Shown one piece after another: positions 43,794 through 53,051 of a stretch of 64,000 bases of DNA. The stretch comes from Candidatus Odyssella sp. (GTDB taxonomy: Bacteria; Pseudomonadota; Alphaproteobacteria; Paracaedibacterales; Paracaedibacteraceae): assembly GCA_020718185.1 (NCBI GenBank), contig DYSP01000002.1, positions 1 to 64,000 of the forward strand, given 5' to 3'. A program made the position numbers and the translations under genes. Each line of letters begins with the position of its first letter. Positions within the stretch are counted from its first letter, which is position 1. The notes under the pieces were generated by a model that worked only from the letters and a program-made list of their open reading frames with translations, did not search any database and had not been told where the DNA came from.

Positions 43794-44300
43794 AAATTCA
43801 ATGAATGGTTTTAGTTTTATTGAATATACTATAAACTGAGTATTTCTAAAATCCCAGATTTGCCCTTACTAATCAAAGCATATAAAAAAACAAAAAGAGG
43901 CAAAACAAACTAAATATTGTTAATAACAATTTCTTGAAAAAAACAAAAATAACAATATTTATATTACTATAAGGGATAATTTTTTTCATTTAACAAAGAA
44001 AACTGATTGCATTTTTGAAAAGTTATTTCAGTTTTTATGCAAAAAGATTGACTTTAAGTGTTGAATAACTTTAAAAGACAAACAAAAAATTTAAAAAAAT
44101 GAATAATAACAAAAAAAATTATAAGTGATGGTCAAATTAGAAAAATGAGTAATACCGGTTTAGATCTGTACTCTTACTTCTGCAGTGGTTGCTTATAATA
44201 GAAAAAAGGAAAGATATTATGCGCAAGATCAAATTAGAGATTATTTATTCACAACCAAGTTTATGTATATCCATTACAAAAAAGTAAAGTAATACAAATG
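43794..44300. other. AT-rich gene-poor stretch
   Basis: About 500 bases of strongly AT-rich sequence with runs of A. A perfect TATAAT (44194-44199) and a good AAGGAAAG before ATG 44219 could express a 22-residue peptide ending at 44287, but nothing else supports it. No RNA gene or repeat was recognised. Confidence 0.4.
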
Positions 44301-45173
44301 TTACTTTCCTTGCTTTGATAAATAATCAAGTAACCCATTAATTTTTTTAGAGTTCCTCCTTGACTTCGGATATATAAAATAAATAGATGTTTCAGGACCT
44401 TTAATATCCGGCAATACTTCTATAAGACCACTTTTTAAAACAACTGAATAGTCAGGGAATTCTACGATTCCCAACCCTTCTAACGCACCATTAAGCATTC
44501 CATGCAAAGAATCTATTTCAAAGTATGATTTTTTAGATGTCTCGCTTAAATTTAGCAGCCAATTCGTGCTACCATAGGGTGAATAATAGTTTCCACGATA
44601 AGTAATAAGATGATGGTGATCTAAATCTTCTAAATTTTGAGGAATCCCAAATTTTTCCAGATATTCTGAACTTGCAAATAATCTTACCTGAACTGTAAAT
44701 AAGTATTGTTGAATAAGATAGTGCTGCTGGGGAAGTGCTGTAAGAATCGCTACATCTCCTTCTGTTAAATCAATTCCTTCACTTCGAAGAAGGGTTTTTA
44801 AAGTTATTTTGGGATGTAAGTCAAAAAACCCTTTTAACTTAGGAACAAGCCATTCAGAACCAACAAAAGGAGTTGTAATAACTTTAATTTCACCTTCTAT
44901 TTCATCTTCTTTTTCATAAAACTGACGTTCAAAAGCATCATGTTCTTCTAAAAGTTTTTTGGCATGAATATATAATTTTTCGCCTTGTTGTGTGAGGCGC
45001 ATTCCGCCCGAAGTTCTATCAAAAAGCTTGGTTTTCATTCTGTCTTCAAGCATCAAAAGAGATCGACTTACTGCGGGTTGTACTGTATTTAGCTTTTCAG
45101 CAGCACGGGTCATATTTCCTTCCCGAGCTATTTCGTAAAACAGTCTTAGTTTTGATAAGTCAATAGGTCTCAT
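44301..45173 (-). CDS. LysR-family transcriptional regulator
   Basis: 290 residues. N-terminal winged helix-turn-helix LRLFYEIAREGNMTRAAEKL and VQPAVSRSLLMLEDRMKTKL (about 8-50), followed by a linker helix and a periplasmic-binding-like effector domain (EGEIKVITTPFVGSEWLVPK at about 92). It would bind DNA as a tetramer and respond to a small ligand that cannot be inferred. It is divergent from rlpA with a 159-base shared upstream region; LysR proteins often regulate the divergent gene, but no T-N11-A box was confidently placed. Confidence 0.93.
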   Translation of the reverse strand: MRPIDLSKLRLFYEIAREGNMTRAAEKLNTVQPAVSRSLLMLEDRMKTKLFDRTSGGMRLTQQGEKLYIHAKKLLEEHDAFERQFYEKEDEIEGEIKVITTPFVGSEWLVPKLKGFFDLHPKITLKTLLRSEGIDLTEGDVAILTALPQQHYLIQQYLFTVQVRLFASSEYLEKFGIPQNLEDLDHHHLITYRGNYYSPYGSTNWLLNLSETSKKSYFEIDSLHGMLNGALEGLGIVEFPDYSVVLKSGLIEVLPDIKGPETSIYFIYPKSRRNSKKINGLLDYLSKQGK

Positions 45174-45332
45174 ACAAAGTCATCTTTAAAAAAATCTCTT
45201 GTAACATTTAGCATAAATTATACTCGTTAATATTTATTTTAAATTATAAAATTTTATAATGAAACCTCTTGAGTCTTGGAGTAAAAAATTTTAATCTGTA
45301 TCTAAAAATAAATATAAAGTTGGTAAGCCATT

Positions 45333-46436
45333 GTGCTTTTTGCTTCTCCTTACATAAACACGGTAAAATTAATCACCGTCTACCTTACTGTTTTTGGGCT
45401 TGGTTTTTTTCTAACAGGCTGTTGTTCGACGCCTGTCAAAAGGATGGCTTCAAAAGAACTATGCTCTGGCACCAAAAGACCTTATGAAATTAAAGGAACT
45501 CGCTATACGCCGCTAGATAATTATGATTATGACGAACATGGTACTGCCTCTTGGTATGGACCAGGTTTTCATAAAAAACCAGGATCTTGTGGTACAAAGT
45601 TTGATATGCATAGCTATACGGCAGCCCATAAAACACTTCCTATTCCTTCTGTTGTGGAAGTCACAAATGTTGCTAATGGTAAAATTCTTCACTTAGTCAT
45701 CAACGATCGCGGGCCTTTTGTGGATGACCGAATCATCGATTTATCTAAAAAAGCTGCCATAGAACTTGGCACACATGGTAAAGGCCTAGAAACAGTGCGC
45801 GTCAAAGCATTACCAGAACAAAGTATAGCGCTTGCCAATTATCTTAAACAATATGGACGCTATGGAATGGATCCTTCGGGTCGTGGATGGGATGAGATTT
45901 ATCGTACGGAAATTGCGGATAAATACGAACAATATCAAGATCAACACATCGCTGAAGAACCAAAAGTTATCAATACTGTTTATTCTCCACGTAATGAAGC
46001 AAAATTCAGCGAAGCCGTTTATCAAACGAATATGGATGATGATGTAGAACAAACTTTAGCGACTTTATCGCCTCCACCTAAAATGCAGCCTGCTGTTTAC
46101 ACAAAAAAACAAAATGGTGACTTTGAAGCATTGCTTAATGAAATTGCTGTTGAAAAAGCATATCCTTTGCAAAAAAAATCAACGTCACACACACTTCCCG
46201 CGCCTACAAACGCACATTATGTACAAGTGGGTAGCTATATTCAAAAACAAAATGCTGTCAAAACACAAGCAAAACTAAATCACCATGGTAAAAGCTTAGT
46301 TCACTTAGTCAAATCACAAGGACAACAGTTTTACACAGTTAAATTAGGCCCTTTTCCATCCAAACAACATGCTCAAAAAGTTATGCAAAAAGTAGAAACC
46401 AATGGCTATCACGGCCTCACTTTAACGGCTAAATAG
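45333..46436 (+). CDS. rlpA: RlpA-family septal lipoprotein / lytic transglycosylase
   Basis: 367 residues. A lipoprotein signal with lipobox LTGC (cysteine near residue 30) anchors it to the outer membrane. A double-psi beta-barrel domain follows (GTASWYGPGFHKKPGSCGTKFD, cited here by its core ASWYGPGFHKKP; then NDRGPFVDDRIIDLS), in which RlpA of Pseudomonas cleaves denuded glycan. A low-complexity linker leads to a C-terminal SPOR domain (YVQVGSYIQKQNAVKTQAKL, ending near 365) that targets septal peptidoglycan. dacA and tmk lie downstream, as in many alphaproteobacteria. Confidence 0.93.
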   Translation: MLFASPYINTVKLITVYLTVFGLGFFLTGCCSTPVKRMASKELCSGTKRPYEIKGTRYTPLDNYDYDEHGTASWYGPGFHKKPGSCGTKFDMHSYTAAHKTLPIPSVVEVTNVANGKILHLVINDRGPFVDDRIIDLSKKAAIELGTHGKGLETVRVKALPEQSIALANYLKQYGRYGMDPSGRGWDEIYRTEIADKYEQYQDQHIAEEPKVINTVYSPRNEAKFSEAVYQTNMDDDVEQTLATLSPPPKMQPAVYTKKQNGDFEALLNEIAVEKAYPLQKKSTSHTLPAPTNAHYVQVGSYIQKQNAVKTQAKLNHHGKSLVHLVKSQGQQFYTVKLGPFPSKQHAQKVMQKVETNGYHGLTLTAK

Positions 46437-46442
46437 GATATA

Positions 46443-46606
46443 TACTTATCATGACTGAAAATGCAAATTTCTATCAACCAATCTTTGGGCTCTTTTTCTC
46501 ACTTGACCTCCGCAGGGAGAGCCTACTCACATTGTCGACCAAGCAAGAAAATTGCCTCAAATCTCAATACTATAAATCCACATTTCCAATCACGAAGAGT
46601 ATATAA
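46443..46606. repeat. Dispersed ~160-bp repeat, copy B
   Basis: Inverted relative to copy A at 9980-10142. It starts seven bases after the rlpA stop and ends one base before the next ATG, so it separates rlpA from the downstream gene. The identical blocks include GACCTCCGCAGGGAGAGC, CCTCAAATCT and TATAAATCCACATTT. A 50-residue frame across it is not supported by the substitution pattern. Confidence 0.8.
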
Positions 46607-46607
46607 A

Positions 46608-47006
46608 ATGAACACAACTTTTTTTACATACTTAATTTCGATAGCCATGACAACATCCATTGCTCATTCTTCGTCTGATCATGGCTCTGTAACACCTTTA
46701 AAAGTTTATTCCCCTCAAGAATATCATTTTACTTCTAAAGATAAAGAACCTGCTAATCCAAAAGCAACCAACTCTGACTTTATCAAGAAAGATAATTCCT
46801 CCAAAAGAGAAGATTCACACAAAGAAGATCCACCTTCGATAAAGCAGATAACAAAAACTGCACTTGACACAATTATGCCCACGCCAAAAATGCAACGTGA
46901 ACAAACTGAAATCGTCAAAAATCATCATCCCTTTTCACAGATAAATCCACATGCAAAGAGCCATCCCTTATCATCAACACCCCCGCACACAACAGGAATA
47001 AAATAA
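46608..47006 (+). CDS. Exported low-complexity protein of unknown function
   Basis: 132 residues from ATG 46608. The frame continues upstream to 46461, but that part is the dispersed repeat, and a signal peptide begins at 46608 (MNTTFFTYLISIAMTTSIAHS). The mature part is hydrophilic, rich in Lys, Ser, Pro, His and Asp, has no cysteine and is probably disordered. The stop overlaps the dacA start by one base (TAATG), so the two are likely coupled; a role near the cell wall is only suggested by context. No family recognised. Confidence 0.65.
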   Translation: MNTTFFTYLISIAMTTSIAHSSSDHGSVTPLKVYSPQEYHFTSKDKEPANPKATNSDFIKKDNSSKREDSHKEDPPSIKQITKTALDTIMPTPKMQREQTEIVKNHHPFSQINPHAKSHPLSSTPPHTTGIK

Positions 47007-48334
47007 TGAAACGGTCTTTTTTTCTTTCTTTTTTATCATTAATTTTCATTACCACAAGCTGCTTGGCAGCGCCTAAGCATTCTAAAAAAAAGCATTCTCA
47101 TCAAACAAAAATAACTAAAAAAATAACAACAGTAAAAAAAGCAAAAACAGCTAAAACGGTAAAAGCTGTTATACCGGATATTCCAGCAACGCCCGCAATT
47201 ACTCTGGCAACAAATAATCCTAATCTTCCCCCAATCATCGCGGCTGCCGTAAAAATGGATACAGCAGCACAGCAAGCAATTATTATTGATCATGATACAG
47301 GACGAGTGATTTTAGAAAAAAATGCAGATGAGCGAGTTTATCCATCTTCAATGACAAAAATCATGACCGCTTATATGATTTTTGAGCGATTAAAAAAGGG
47401 CACAATCCAGCTTGACACCCCCATCACTATCAGTGAAAGGGCATGGAAAATGGGTGGTTCAAAGATGTTTATTTCTCTTAATAGTCAGGTAAGTGTTGAA
47501 GACCTTTTAAAAGGCGTCATTATTCAATCAGGCAATGATGCATGTGTAGCCATTGCTGAAGGCGTTTCAGGCAGTGAAGAGGTTTTTGCCGCCGAAATGA
47601 CTGAACGCGCACACGCACTTGGCGCTAAAAACACAACTTTCAAAAATGCCAGTGGCTGGCCTGACCCTGAACATTTAACTACGGTTCGTGACTTAATGCT
47701 CATTGCGCAACATGTCATCAATGATTATCCACAATACTATCCTATATTTAGTGAAAAAGAATTTAGCTATAACAATATTAATCAGCCAAATCGTAATCCC
47801 TTGCTTTATAATAATAGCGGATGTGATGGGTTAAAAACAGGGTTCACTGACATTGGTCAATATGGGCTTGTGGCGTCTGCAAAACAAATAAATCTTGATG
47901 GGTCAGAAAAACGGTTTGATCTTGTCATCAATGGCCTACCTTCTATGAAAGCACGCGCCCAAGAAGCAACAAAATTAATGACCTGGGCAATGAAAAACTT
48001 TACAACTGTTACAGCAATTAAAGGTGGACAAATTCTCGCAACAGCTCCTGTATGGCTAGGAGCACAAGACACAGTTGCCTTAACCGTCGCAAAAGATTAT
48101 CGCATAACTGTACCGGAACTTGGAGTGAAAGATATCCAAGTACAGACTGTATATGATACACCGTTGAATGCCCCATTACCAGCTGGTCATGTCGTTGGAA
48201 AAGCTGTTATTACAGCGCCCACTTTTGAAACTCCACTTGAAGTTCCTCTTATTACAGCTGTTGAAGTTAAAAAAGCTGGTTTCTTTAAAAAAATTAAAGC
48301 ATCTATCAGCTATTTGATTTGGGGGCAATCTTAA
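47006..48334 (+). CDS. dacA: D-alanyl-D-alanine carboxypeptidase (peptidase S11)
   Basis: 442 residues. A signal peptide (MKRSFFLSFLSLIFITTSCLA) is followed by a Lys-rich stretch of about 55 residues and then a penicillin-binding domain with SxxK S115-Met-Thr-Lys118 (YPSSMTKIM), SxN in IQSGNDACVA and KTG in GLKTGFTD. The C-terminal PBP5-like domain and an amphipathic end (FFKKIKASISYLIWG) anchor it to the outer face of the inner membrane. It trims the terminal D-Ala of peptidoglycan stems. The Lys-rich linker before the catalytic domain is unusual. Coupled by TAATG overlaps to the genes on both sides. Confidence 0.95.
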   Translation: MKRSFFLSFLSLIFITTSCLAAPKHSKKKHSHQTKITKKITTVKKAKTAKTVKAVIPDIPATPAITLATNNPNLPPIIAAAVKMDTAAQQAIIIDHDTGRVILEKNADERVYPSSMTKIMTAYMIFERLKKGTIQLDTPITISERAWKMGGSKMFISLNSQVSVEDLLKGVIIQSGNDACVAIAEGVSGSEEVFAAEMTERAHALGAKNTTFKNASGWPDPEHLTTVRDLMLIAQHVINDYPQYYPIFSEKEFSYNNINQPNRNPLLYNNSGCDGLKTGFTDIGQYGLVASAKQINLDGSEKRFDLVINGLPSMKARAQEATKLMTWAMKNFTTVTAIKGGQILATAPVWLGAQDTVALTVAKDYRITVPELGVKDIQVQTVYDTPLNAPLPAGHVVGKAVITAPTFETPLEVPLITAVEVKKAGFFKKIKASISYLIWGQS

Positions 48335-48960
48335 TGCGCGGAAAATTCATTACCTTTGAAGGTGGCGAAGGAACCGGCAAATCTACCCAAGCTCATCTCC
48401 TTGCCGATGCTTTGCGCAATCAAGGCATAAATGTGACGATCACCCGCGAACCTGGAGGAACAGAAGGTGCAGAATTAGTTCGCGCACTTCTTGTTTCTGG
48501 CGCAATTAGTCGATGGTCTCCGCTTAGTGAAGTTTTACTTTTAAATGCTGCACGTCTCGATCACTTAACAAAAGTAATTTTACCTGCACTTGAAACAGGA
48601 AATTGGGTTATCTGTGACCGTTTTACTGATTCAACTATCGCTTATCAAGGATATGGACATGGCGTTGATTTAGCGTTTATTCAAAATTTGCATCAACAAC
48701 TTTTTTCTACCAACACACCTGATCTGACATTTGTTTTTGATCTTGACCCTAGTGTTGGCATTCAACGCTCTCTTCAAAGACATACAAGTGAAACTCGATT
48801 TGAAAATATGCAATTGGAATTTCACAATCGAATGCGTCAAGGTTATTTGGACATTGCCCATCAAGATGTGTCTCGTTGTATTTTGATTAATGCAGCTGAT
48901 ACTGTCGATAACGTTCACAAAACTATTTTGAACGGCATTGAACGATTGCAATTAAGTTAA
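48334..48960 (+). CDS. tmk: Thymidylate kinase
   Basis: The start at 48334 overlaps the dacA stop by one base and gives MRGKFITFEGGEGTGKST at the N-terminus; 208 residues. It phosphorylates dTMP to dTDP. P-loop GGEGTGKST (about 10-18), DRY-like CDRFTDSTIAYQGYG, and the LID region follow; the P-loop x-residue is Gly-Thr, matching type II (E. coli-like) enzymes. The position after dacA is widely kept in alphaproteobacteria, often followed by holB, which is absent here. Confidence 0.95.
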   Translation: MRGKFITFEGGEGTGKSTQAHLLADALRNQGINVTITREPGGTEGAELVRALLVSGAISRWSPLSEVLLLNAARLDHLTKVILPALETGNWVICDRFTDSTIAYQGYGHGVDLAFIQNLHQQLFSTNTPDLTFVFDLDPSVGIQRSLQRHTSETRFENMQLEFHNRMRQGYLDIAHQDVSRCILINAADTVDNVHKTILNGIERLQLS

Positions 48961-49078
48961 TATCCTCATTATGTACAGCTTTATAATATGGATATTTTCG
49001 AATCTAATTAACCATTTCTTTTCACAAAAAAAAACCGCACAATAAGATGATGTTTCCCTCTTTCTACAAGCAGTTTGA

Positions 49079-49786
49079 ATGATGCAGGATATTGTTGATC
49101 TTATTGATTTTTATGCCACTCCTCTTGGAAAAACGACTGCAGCAACTATTCGTGGGCTTCTTAACCAACTTTGGCCGAACATAAATATTAATACACTTAT
49201 GACGATGGGATATCCCATTCCTTTTATGCCTGAAACGAACAACATTCACCGAACCATTGTTTTTATGCCTGCAGCACAAGGCATTATTCATTGGCCTGAT
49301 GAAGCCAAAAATCAATGTTGCTTGATTAATGAAGATGCTCTTCCCTTGCCTAATGAATCAGTTGATCGCATTCTTATTATTCACTCATTAGAACATGCAG
49401 AACACATCCGCCCTTATTTAAGAGAACTATGGCGCATCTTAGCAAGTAATGGGCGTTTGATTGTAATTGTTCCTAATCGACGGGGACTTTGGGCGCAAAT
49501 GGATGAAACTCCTTTTGGCCATGGAAATCCATATACGATGACGCAGTTATCACGAATACTAAAAGAAAATCAATTTACACCACTTAGATCTTTGAGAGGG
49601 CTTTATAATATTCCCAGTCATTCTCGTATTTTAAAAAATATTTCTAAAGTGCTAGAAAAAATTGGCCCTTTATGTTTGGCTAAATTTTCAGGGCTCGTGT
49701 GTATTGAGGCCAGCAAACAAGTTTATTGTGGTTATCACGTAAAAAAACCACCTCGTATTTTAATTCGTTCTGCAATTGTGCATTAA
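49079..49786 (+). CDS. SAM-dependent methyltransferase, class I
   Basis: 235 residues. The core resembles Methyltransf_11: an atypical, weakened motif I region, then LPNESVDRILIIHSLEHAE (motif II-like) and LRELWRILASNGRLIVIVPNRRGLWA. The usual glycine-rich motif I (E/DxGxGxG) is not visible, as in a conserved alphaproteobacterial subgroup that starts VDLRDFYATPLG; here VDLIDFYATPLGKTTA. Substrate unknown. The ribosome site is weak, and ATG 49082 is an alternative start. It follows tmk after 118 bases and is convergent with the ftsE operon. Confidence 0.8.
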   Translation: MMQDIVDLIDFYATPLGKTTAATIRGLLNQLWPNININTLMTMGYPIPFMPETNNIHRTIVFMPAAQGIIHWPDEAKNQCCLINEDALPLPNESVDRILIIHSLEHAEHIRPYLRELWRILASNGRLIVIVPNRRGLWAQMDETPFGHGNPYTMTQLSRILKENQFTPLRSLRGLYNIPSHSRILKNISKVLEKIGPLCLAKFSGLVCIEASKQVYCGYHVKKPPRILIRSAIVH

Positions 49787-49793
49787 AGGCATC

Positions 49794-49818
49794 AAAAAAG
49801 GGGGAAAAGAACTCCCCT
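49794..49818 (-). terminator. Terminator of the ftsEX operon
   Basis: On the minus strand GGGGA and TCCCC (49813-49817 with 49801-49805, one extra G-T pair) form a short GC stem followed by TTTTTT (49794-49799), 34 bases beyond the last gene. Confidence 0.6.
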
Positions 49819-49851
49819 CTCACATAAGCTGCACTTATATAAATATAAAAT

Positions 49852-50649
49852 TTACTTATTATCTGTTAAGCGAAAAGGCCCTAAGAAAATATCATTATTT
49901 TTGATATATAATTTCAGCGGTAAGTTACCTTGATCATCTTTTAATAATTGGCTCCCAAAAGTTAAAATCTGAGCCTTGTTTTTATCCAAATATCCAGATT
50001 GAACCAATATATCACTAAACTGTTCCACACCCTTAATTTTAATATTTAATTCTCCGTTGTGTGGCCTGTGAACAGTTACACTGCCTTTTACTTCAAAGCC
50101 TAGAGCTTCAGCTTGATTCACTTTCATTTGCGGAACACTTAAATCAATGGCTAGCACATGGTCGGCTTCATTATAAGTCCCACCGGCAAGAATATTATCA
50201 GCTGTAAGGGCGACTAAAGGTGCTGATGCACTTACTTGACGTACAACAATCGGATTAAATGTAAAGACATTCCCAATAGGTGTAGACGTTCGCTCAACTG
50301 AACTTGTAAGAGCCGAGGCCGTCACAATAGGACTTACAATTTCTTCAGCCGTTAACTGAACTCGATTAAAATCAAACAATCCCTTGCGCAAGTTTATCGT
50401 TTTAATAGTTACGGCCTCACTATTTTCTGTAGAAACAAGGTTTAAAATATCAACTGAAGCACCATTAAAAGAAAAGAAATTTAACTTTGAATCAAATGTA
50501 TTCTGTCTTTTTCCCGTTGAACGCAACCAATTTGTTGAAAATTTTAACACCAAGTAGTGCTGTACAATATCAATACCAACTGCTATCAAAGAAACAAAAA
50601 TGAGGCTTACAGCAAATTTACGAGCAAGATTTTTTCTTGGTTTTATCAT
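49852..50649 (-). CDS. Membrane-anchored protein of unknown function (DUF2125-like?)
   Basis: 265 residues from ATG 50649 (MIKPRKNLARKFAV); starts at 50667 and 50691 are possible. One N-terminal membrane segment (VSLIFVSLIAVGIDIVQHYL) precedes a beta-rich region with VDILNLVSTENSEAVTIKT and a C-terminus ending FLGPFRLTD. The architecture recalls alphaproteobacterial DUF2125 or AsmA-like periplasmic proteins, but no decisive motif was found. It overlaps the end of plsC by 32 bases and is the last gene of the operon. Confidence 0.6.
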   Translation of the reverse strand: MIKPRKNLARKFAVSLIFVSLIAVGIDIVQHYLVLKFSTNWLRSTGKRQNTFDSKLNFFSFNGASVDILNLVSTENSEAVTIKTINLRKGLFDFNRVQLTAEEIVSPIVTASALTSSVERTSTPIGNVFTFNPIVVRQVSASAPLVALTADNILAGGTYNEADHVLAIDLSVPQMKVNQAEALGFEVKGSVTVHRPHNGELNIKIKGVEQFSDILVQSGYLDKNKAQILTFGSQLLKDDQGNLPLKLYIKNNDIFLGPFRLTDNK

Positions 50650-51364
50650 AAGAACGTACCTCTTCATACAATTGATTTGAGCGATTTTCAATAACAGTTT
50701 GGAGTGTTTTCATAAATTCTTCCCGTGATAAGCCTGGTTGGATTGGGGGAAGAATCGACATGGTAATCACACCTTGTTTTTTTATCATACTACGTCGCGG
50801 CCAAAAAGCACCTGAATTGAGAGCAATGGGTACAACTGGTACGCCCAATCCTTCTTGAAGAGAAAAGACTCCAGGACGATAACGCCCTGATTTTCCCACT
50901 TCCGATCGCGTACCTTCAGGATAAATAAGAATACAACGTTCGCCCTGCATATGAAATTTAGCAGCTTCAATCATCGGGATGATTGCATCTTTACCTAACT
51001 TTCGATCAACAGCAATCACCTTTTGACGTGCAAAATATAAATTAAATAGTGGAACATACTTTAGTTCTTTCTTCATAATAAAAACAGGCGATGGCAAAAG
51101 ATAACACATCGCTACTGTTTCCCAGGCAGATTGATGCTTAGAAGCAATAATATATGGTTTTTCAGGAAGATTATGTGCGCCTTCTATTTTATAGTCTAAC
51201 CCTAAAATCCAGCGTGCGCCGAAAAGTGTTAAGTACCCCCATAATCGTGAAGGGATAAAAGACCATGAAATTGGCCCCAATAAAAATGGCAAGCAAAAAA
51301 CACTAACAAGTGCGCAAACAATATAAAAATATATATCAAAAATAAATGATCGAATATAAAGCAT
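50618..51364 (-). CDS. plsC: 1-acyl-sn-glycerol-3-phosphate acyltransferase
   Basis: 248 residues. PlsC acylates lysophosphatidic acid to phosphatidic acid at the inner membrane, the step after PlsY (10331). An N-terminal membrane segment is followed by the acceptor/catalytic motif SKHQSAWET (HX4E in place of the textbook HX4D, common in proteobacterial members), FMIAKKEL-like FIMKKELKYVP, and YPEGTRSEVGKSGRY. The C-terminal basic tail overlaps the next gene. It lies 18 bases after the ydcF-like gene. Confidence 0.92.
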   Translation of the reverse strand: MLYIRSFIFDIYFYIVCALVSVFCLPFLLGPISWSFIPSRLWGYLTLFGARWILGLDYKIEGAHNLPEKPYIIASKHQSAWETVAMCYLLPSPVFIMKKELKYVPLFNLYFARQKVIAVDRKLGKDAIIPMIEAAKFHMQGERCILIYPEGTRSEVGKSGRYRPGVFSLQEGLGVPVVPIALNSGAFWPRRSMIKKQGVITMSILPPIQPGLSREEFMKTLQTVIENRSNQLYEEVRSYDKTKKKSCS

Positions 51365-51382
51365 TCTTTTTCTTTCTAAAAT

Positions 51383-52174
51383 TTATTCTTCTAACGGCGT
51401 ATAAAGGTTTTCTTGGCGTTGAATTCTAAGCCCGAGTAGAATAGAAAGATATTTAGAATACTCTAGACTTACTTTGTAGACAATGCGCCAATCTTTATAC
51501 CAATGACGATGATTAAATTTTGTTAATTCAACAGGATGAATAATTATTTTAACATTCGACAAATATTTTTCACATTCAATAAGGCTGCGCGGTATATGCA
51601 TGGGCGAGGTCACCAGACGAATTGAATGGATTTGATTTGACATTGCCCATTGTGCTGTTTCAATAGCATTGCCAATAGTAGTTTTTGCTTGATGCCCAAT
51701 ATAAACTTTCGCTAATAGCTGATTAATTTGCTCTTCACTAAGAAAAATATCACAATCCTTACAGCTCTTTACAAATACTTTTAAGGGATTCCATCCTTTT
51801 ACACCGGGAATATTAAAACGATCTAGCATATTCTTTTTTTGAGAAAGTGTACATTCTTTACCTATCCATGTATCATTTGAGGCAGAAATTAATTCTATTT
51901 GATCACTTTTATCATGTGAATCTCTTGTCTCACCATCCCTATAAACACCAGAAATAAACAATCGATCACTCAGGCCATGTGCTAATAACTCTAGCCCCGT
52001 CGCAACTCGACAACCACCCCCCGTCCACACCACAATAGCATCTGTTTTTTCTTGGGCGTTATCAGACGAATGAGTGGGGAGAGTATAAATGAAATAAAAA
52101 AAACCACCGAGCCACAAAAGAGCAACCGTCAAAAAAATAAATAAAAAAACTTTTAAAGTCGTCATGTTAGTCAA
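51383..52174 (-). CDS. YdcF/ElyC/SanA-family (DUF218) envelope protein
   Basis: 263 residues. One N-terminal membrane segment (FLFIFLTVALLWLGGFFYFI) then a DUF218 domain: DAIVVWTGGGCRVATGLELL, DRLFISGVYRDGE, and VTSPMHIPRSLIECEK near 185-200. E. coli relatives ElyC and SanA affect peptidoglycan and envelope barrier; the biochemical activity is not settled. The segment between the first and second blocks holds a longer insertion with two cysteines (ECTL, CKDCD). Starts within the end of ftsX (8-base overlap). Confidence 0.85.
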   Translation of the reverse strand: MTNMTTLKVFLFIFLTVALLWLGGFFYFIYTLPTHSSDNAQEKTDAIVVWTGGGCRVATGLELLAHGLSDRLFISGVYRDGETRDSHDKSDQIELISASNDTWIGKECTLSQKKNMLDRFNIPGVKGWNPLKVFVKSCKDCDIFLSEEQINQLLAKVYIGHQAKTTIGNAIETAQWAMSNQIHSIRLVTSPMHIPRSLIECEKYLSNVKIIIHPVELTKFNHRHWYKDWRIVYKVSLEYSKYLSILLGLRIQRQENLYTPLEE

Positions 52175-53051
52175 GTTTGAACAATGTTTTTAAAACAGCA
52201 AATCTTGCCACTAAAATGCTAAGACCAATAATAATAAAAGGAATGAGAAATAATAGCCCCACAAGAGACAAGTCAGTTGTAGGACGCAGCATTTCTGGCA
52301 CACCAAAATTTGATGTTAAATAATTAAGACAAAACATCATTGGAAATGCAACTGCACATCCTATCAATGCCCCTTTTGAAGTTAGCTTTAACGCATGCGA
52401 TTGAAATTTACGTGCAATATAACTGTTTTGCGCGCCCATTAACCTTAAAACAGCAATATTTTGATGATGAGAAGCAAGACCGGCTTTTGTGACCAACATA
52501 ACAGTAATCGCTACAGTCATGGCAATAATAATGGCAAAAAGATAAGCAACAATTTGTAGCGAAGTTCGCAAAACTGATAAAGTTTCCAACCATCGGCCAT
52601 GCGACTCCACCCGCACACCTGCAGCATAAAGCCGTAATTTATTAATCAGCTCTGGCACTTCTAGTTGGCTTTTTGGATCAACATCAACATCAATTAATGC
52701 AGGAAGAGGAACTTCTGTTAGCATGTCTGTTCGCCCTACCCATGGCTCAAGAAGAGTCAACAATTGATCATGCTTCACGGCTTCAACCTGCGTAATGCCA
52801 GGCATTGACTTTAAAAAACCAACGATGTTAGGAATCATGCGATCGCGGTCAAGTTCATGCTGTAAAGGAACTTCAATTGTCAGTTTATGACTAATTCCGA
52901 CATGCCAATTTTTTAATGAGGAGCTAACTGAAAAGGCACCGGCCAATACCAAGCTAAGCAAAAAGACCAATAACGCCATGATCCAAGGCACAAAACGAGT
53001 AACAGCGTCACGGTTAATAGGGATTTCATCAATATTGTTTTTGGCTAGCAT
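52167..53051 (-). CDS. ftsX: Cell-division ABC permease FtsX
   Basis: 294 residues, four membrane segments with a large periplasmic loop (about 55-165) after the first. With FtsE it activates peptidoglycan hydrolases at the septum, usually through EnvC-like partners. The FtsX domain around VAVLRLMGAQNSYIARKFQ is the conserved cytoplasmic coupling helix region. It overlaps ftsE by 23 bases, the usual arrangement. Confidence 0.93.
   Translation of the reverse strand: MLAKNNIDEIPINRDAVTRFVPWIMALLVFLLSLVLAGAFSVSSSLKNWHVGISHKLTIEVPLQHELDRDRMIPNIVGFLKSMPGITQVEAVKHDQLLTLLEPWVGRTDMLTEVPLPALIDVDVDPKSQLEVPELINKLRLYAAGVRVESHGRWLETLSVLRTSLQIVAYLFAIIIAMTVAITVMLVTKAGLASHHQNIAVLRLMGAQNSYIARKFQSHALKLTSKGALIGCAVAFPMMFCLNYLTSNFGVPEMLRPTTDLSLVGLLFLIPFIIIGLSILVARFAVLKTLFKLD

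Noticed and set aside
44219..44287. 22-codon frame with good ribosome site and TATAAT upstream
   Set aside because: Too short and compositionally ordinary; noted only within the gene-poor stretch.
46461..46607. N-terminal extension of the 46608 gene
   Set aside because: It is the dispersed repeat read in another frame, and a proper signal peptide starts at 46608.
50990..51150. HX4E instead of HX4D in PlsC as a lost active site
   Set aside because: Glu at this position is common in proteobacterial PlsC and the rest of the protein is intact.
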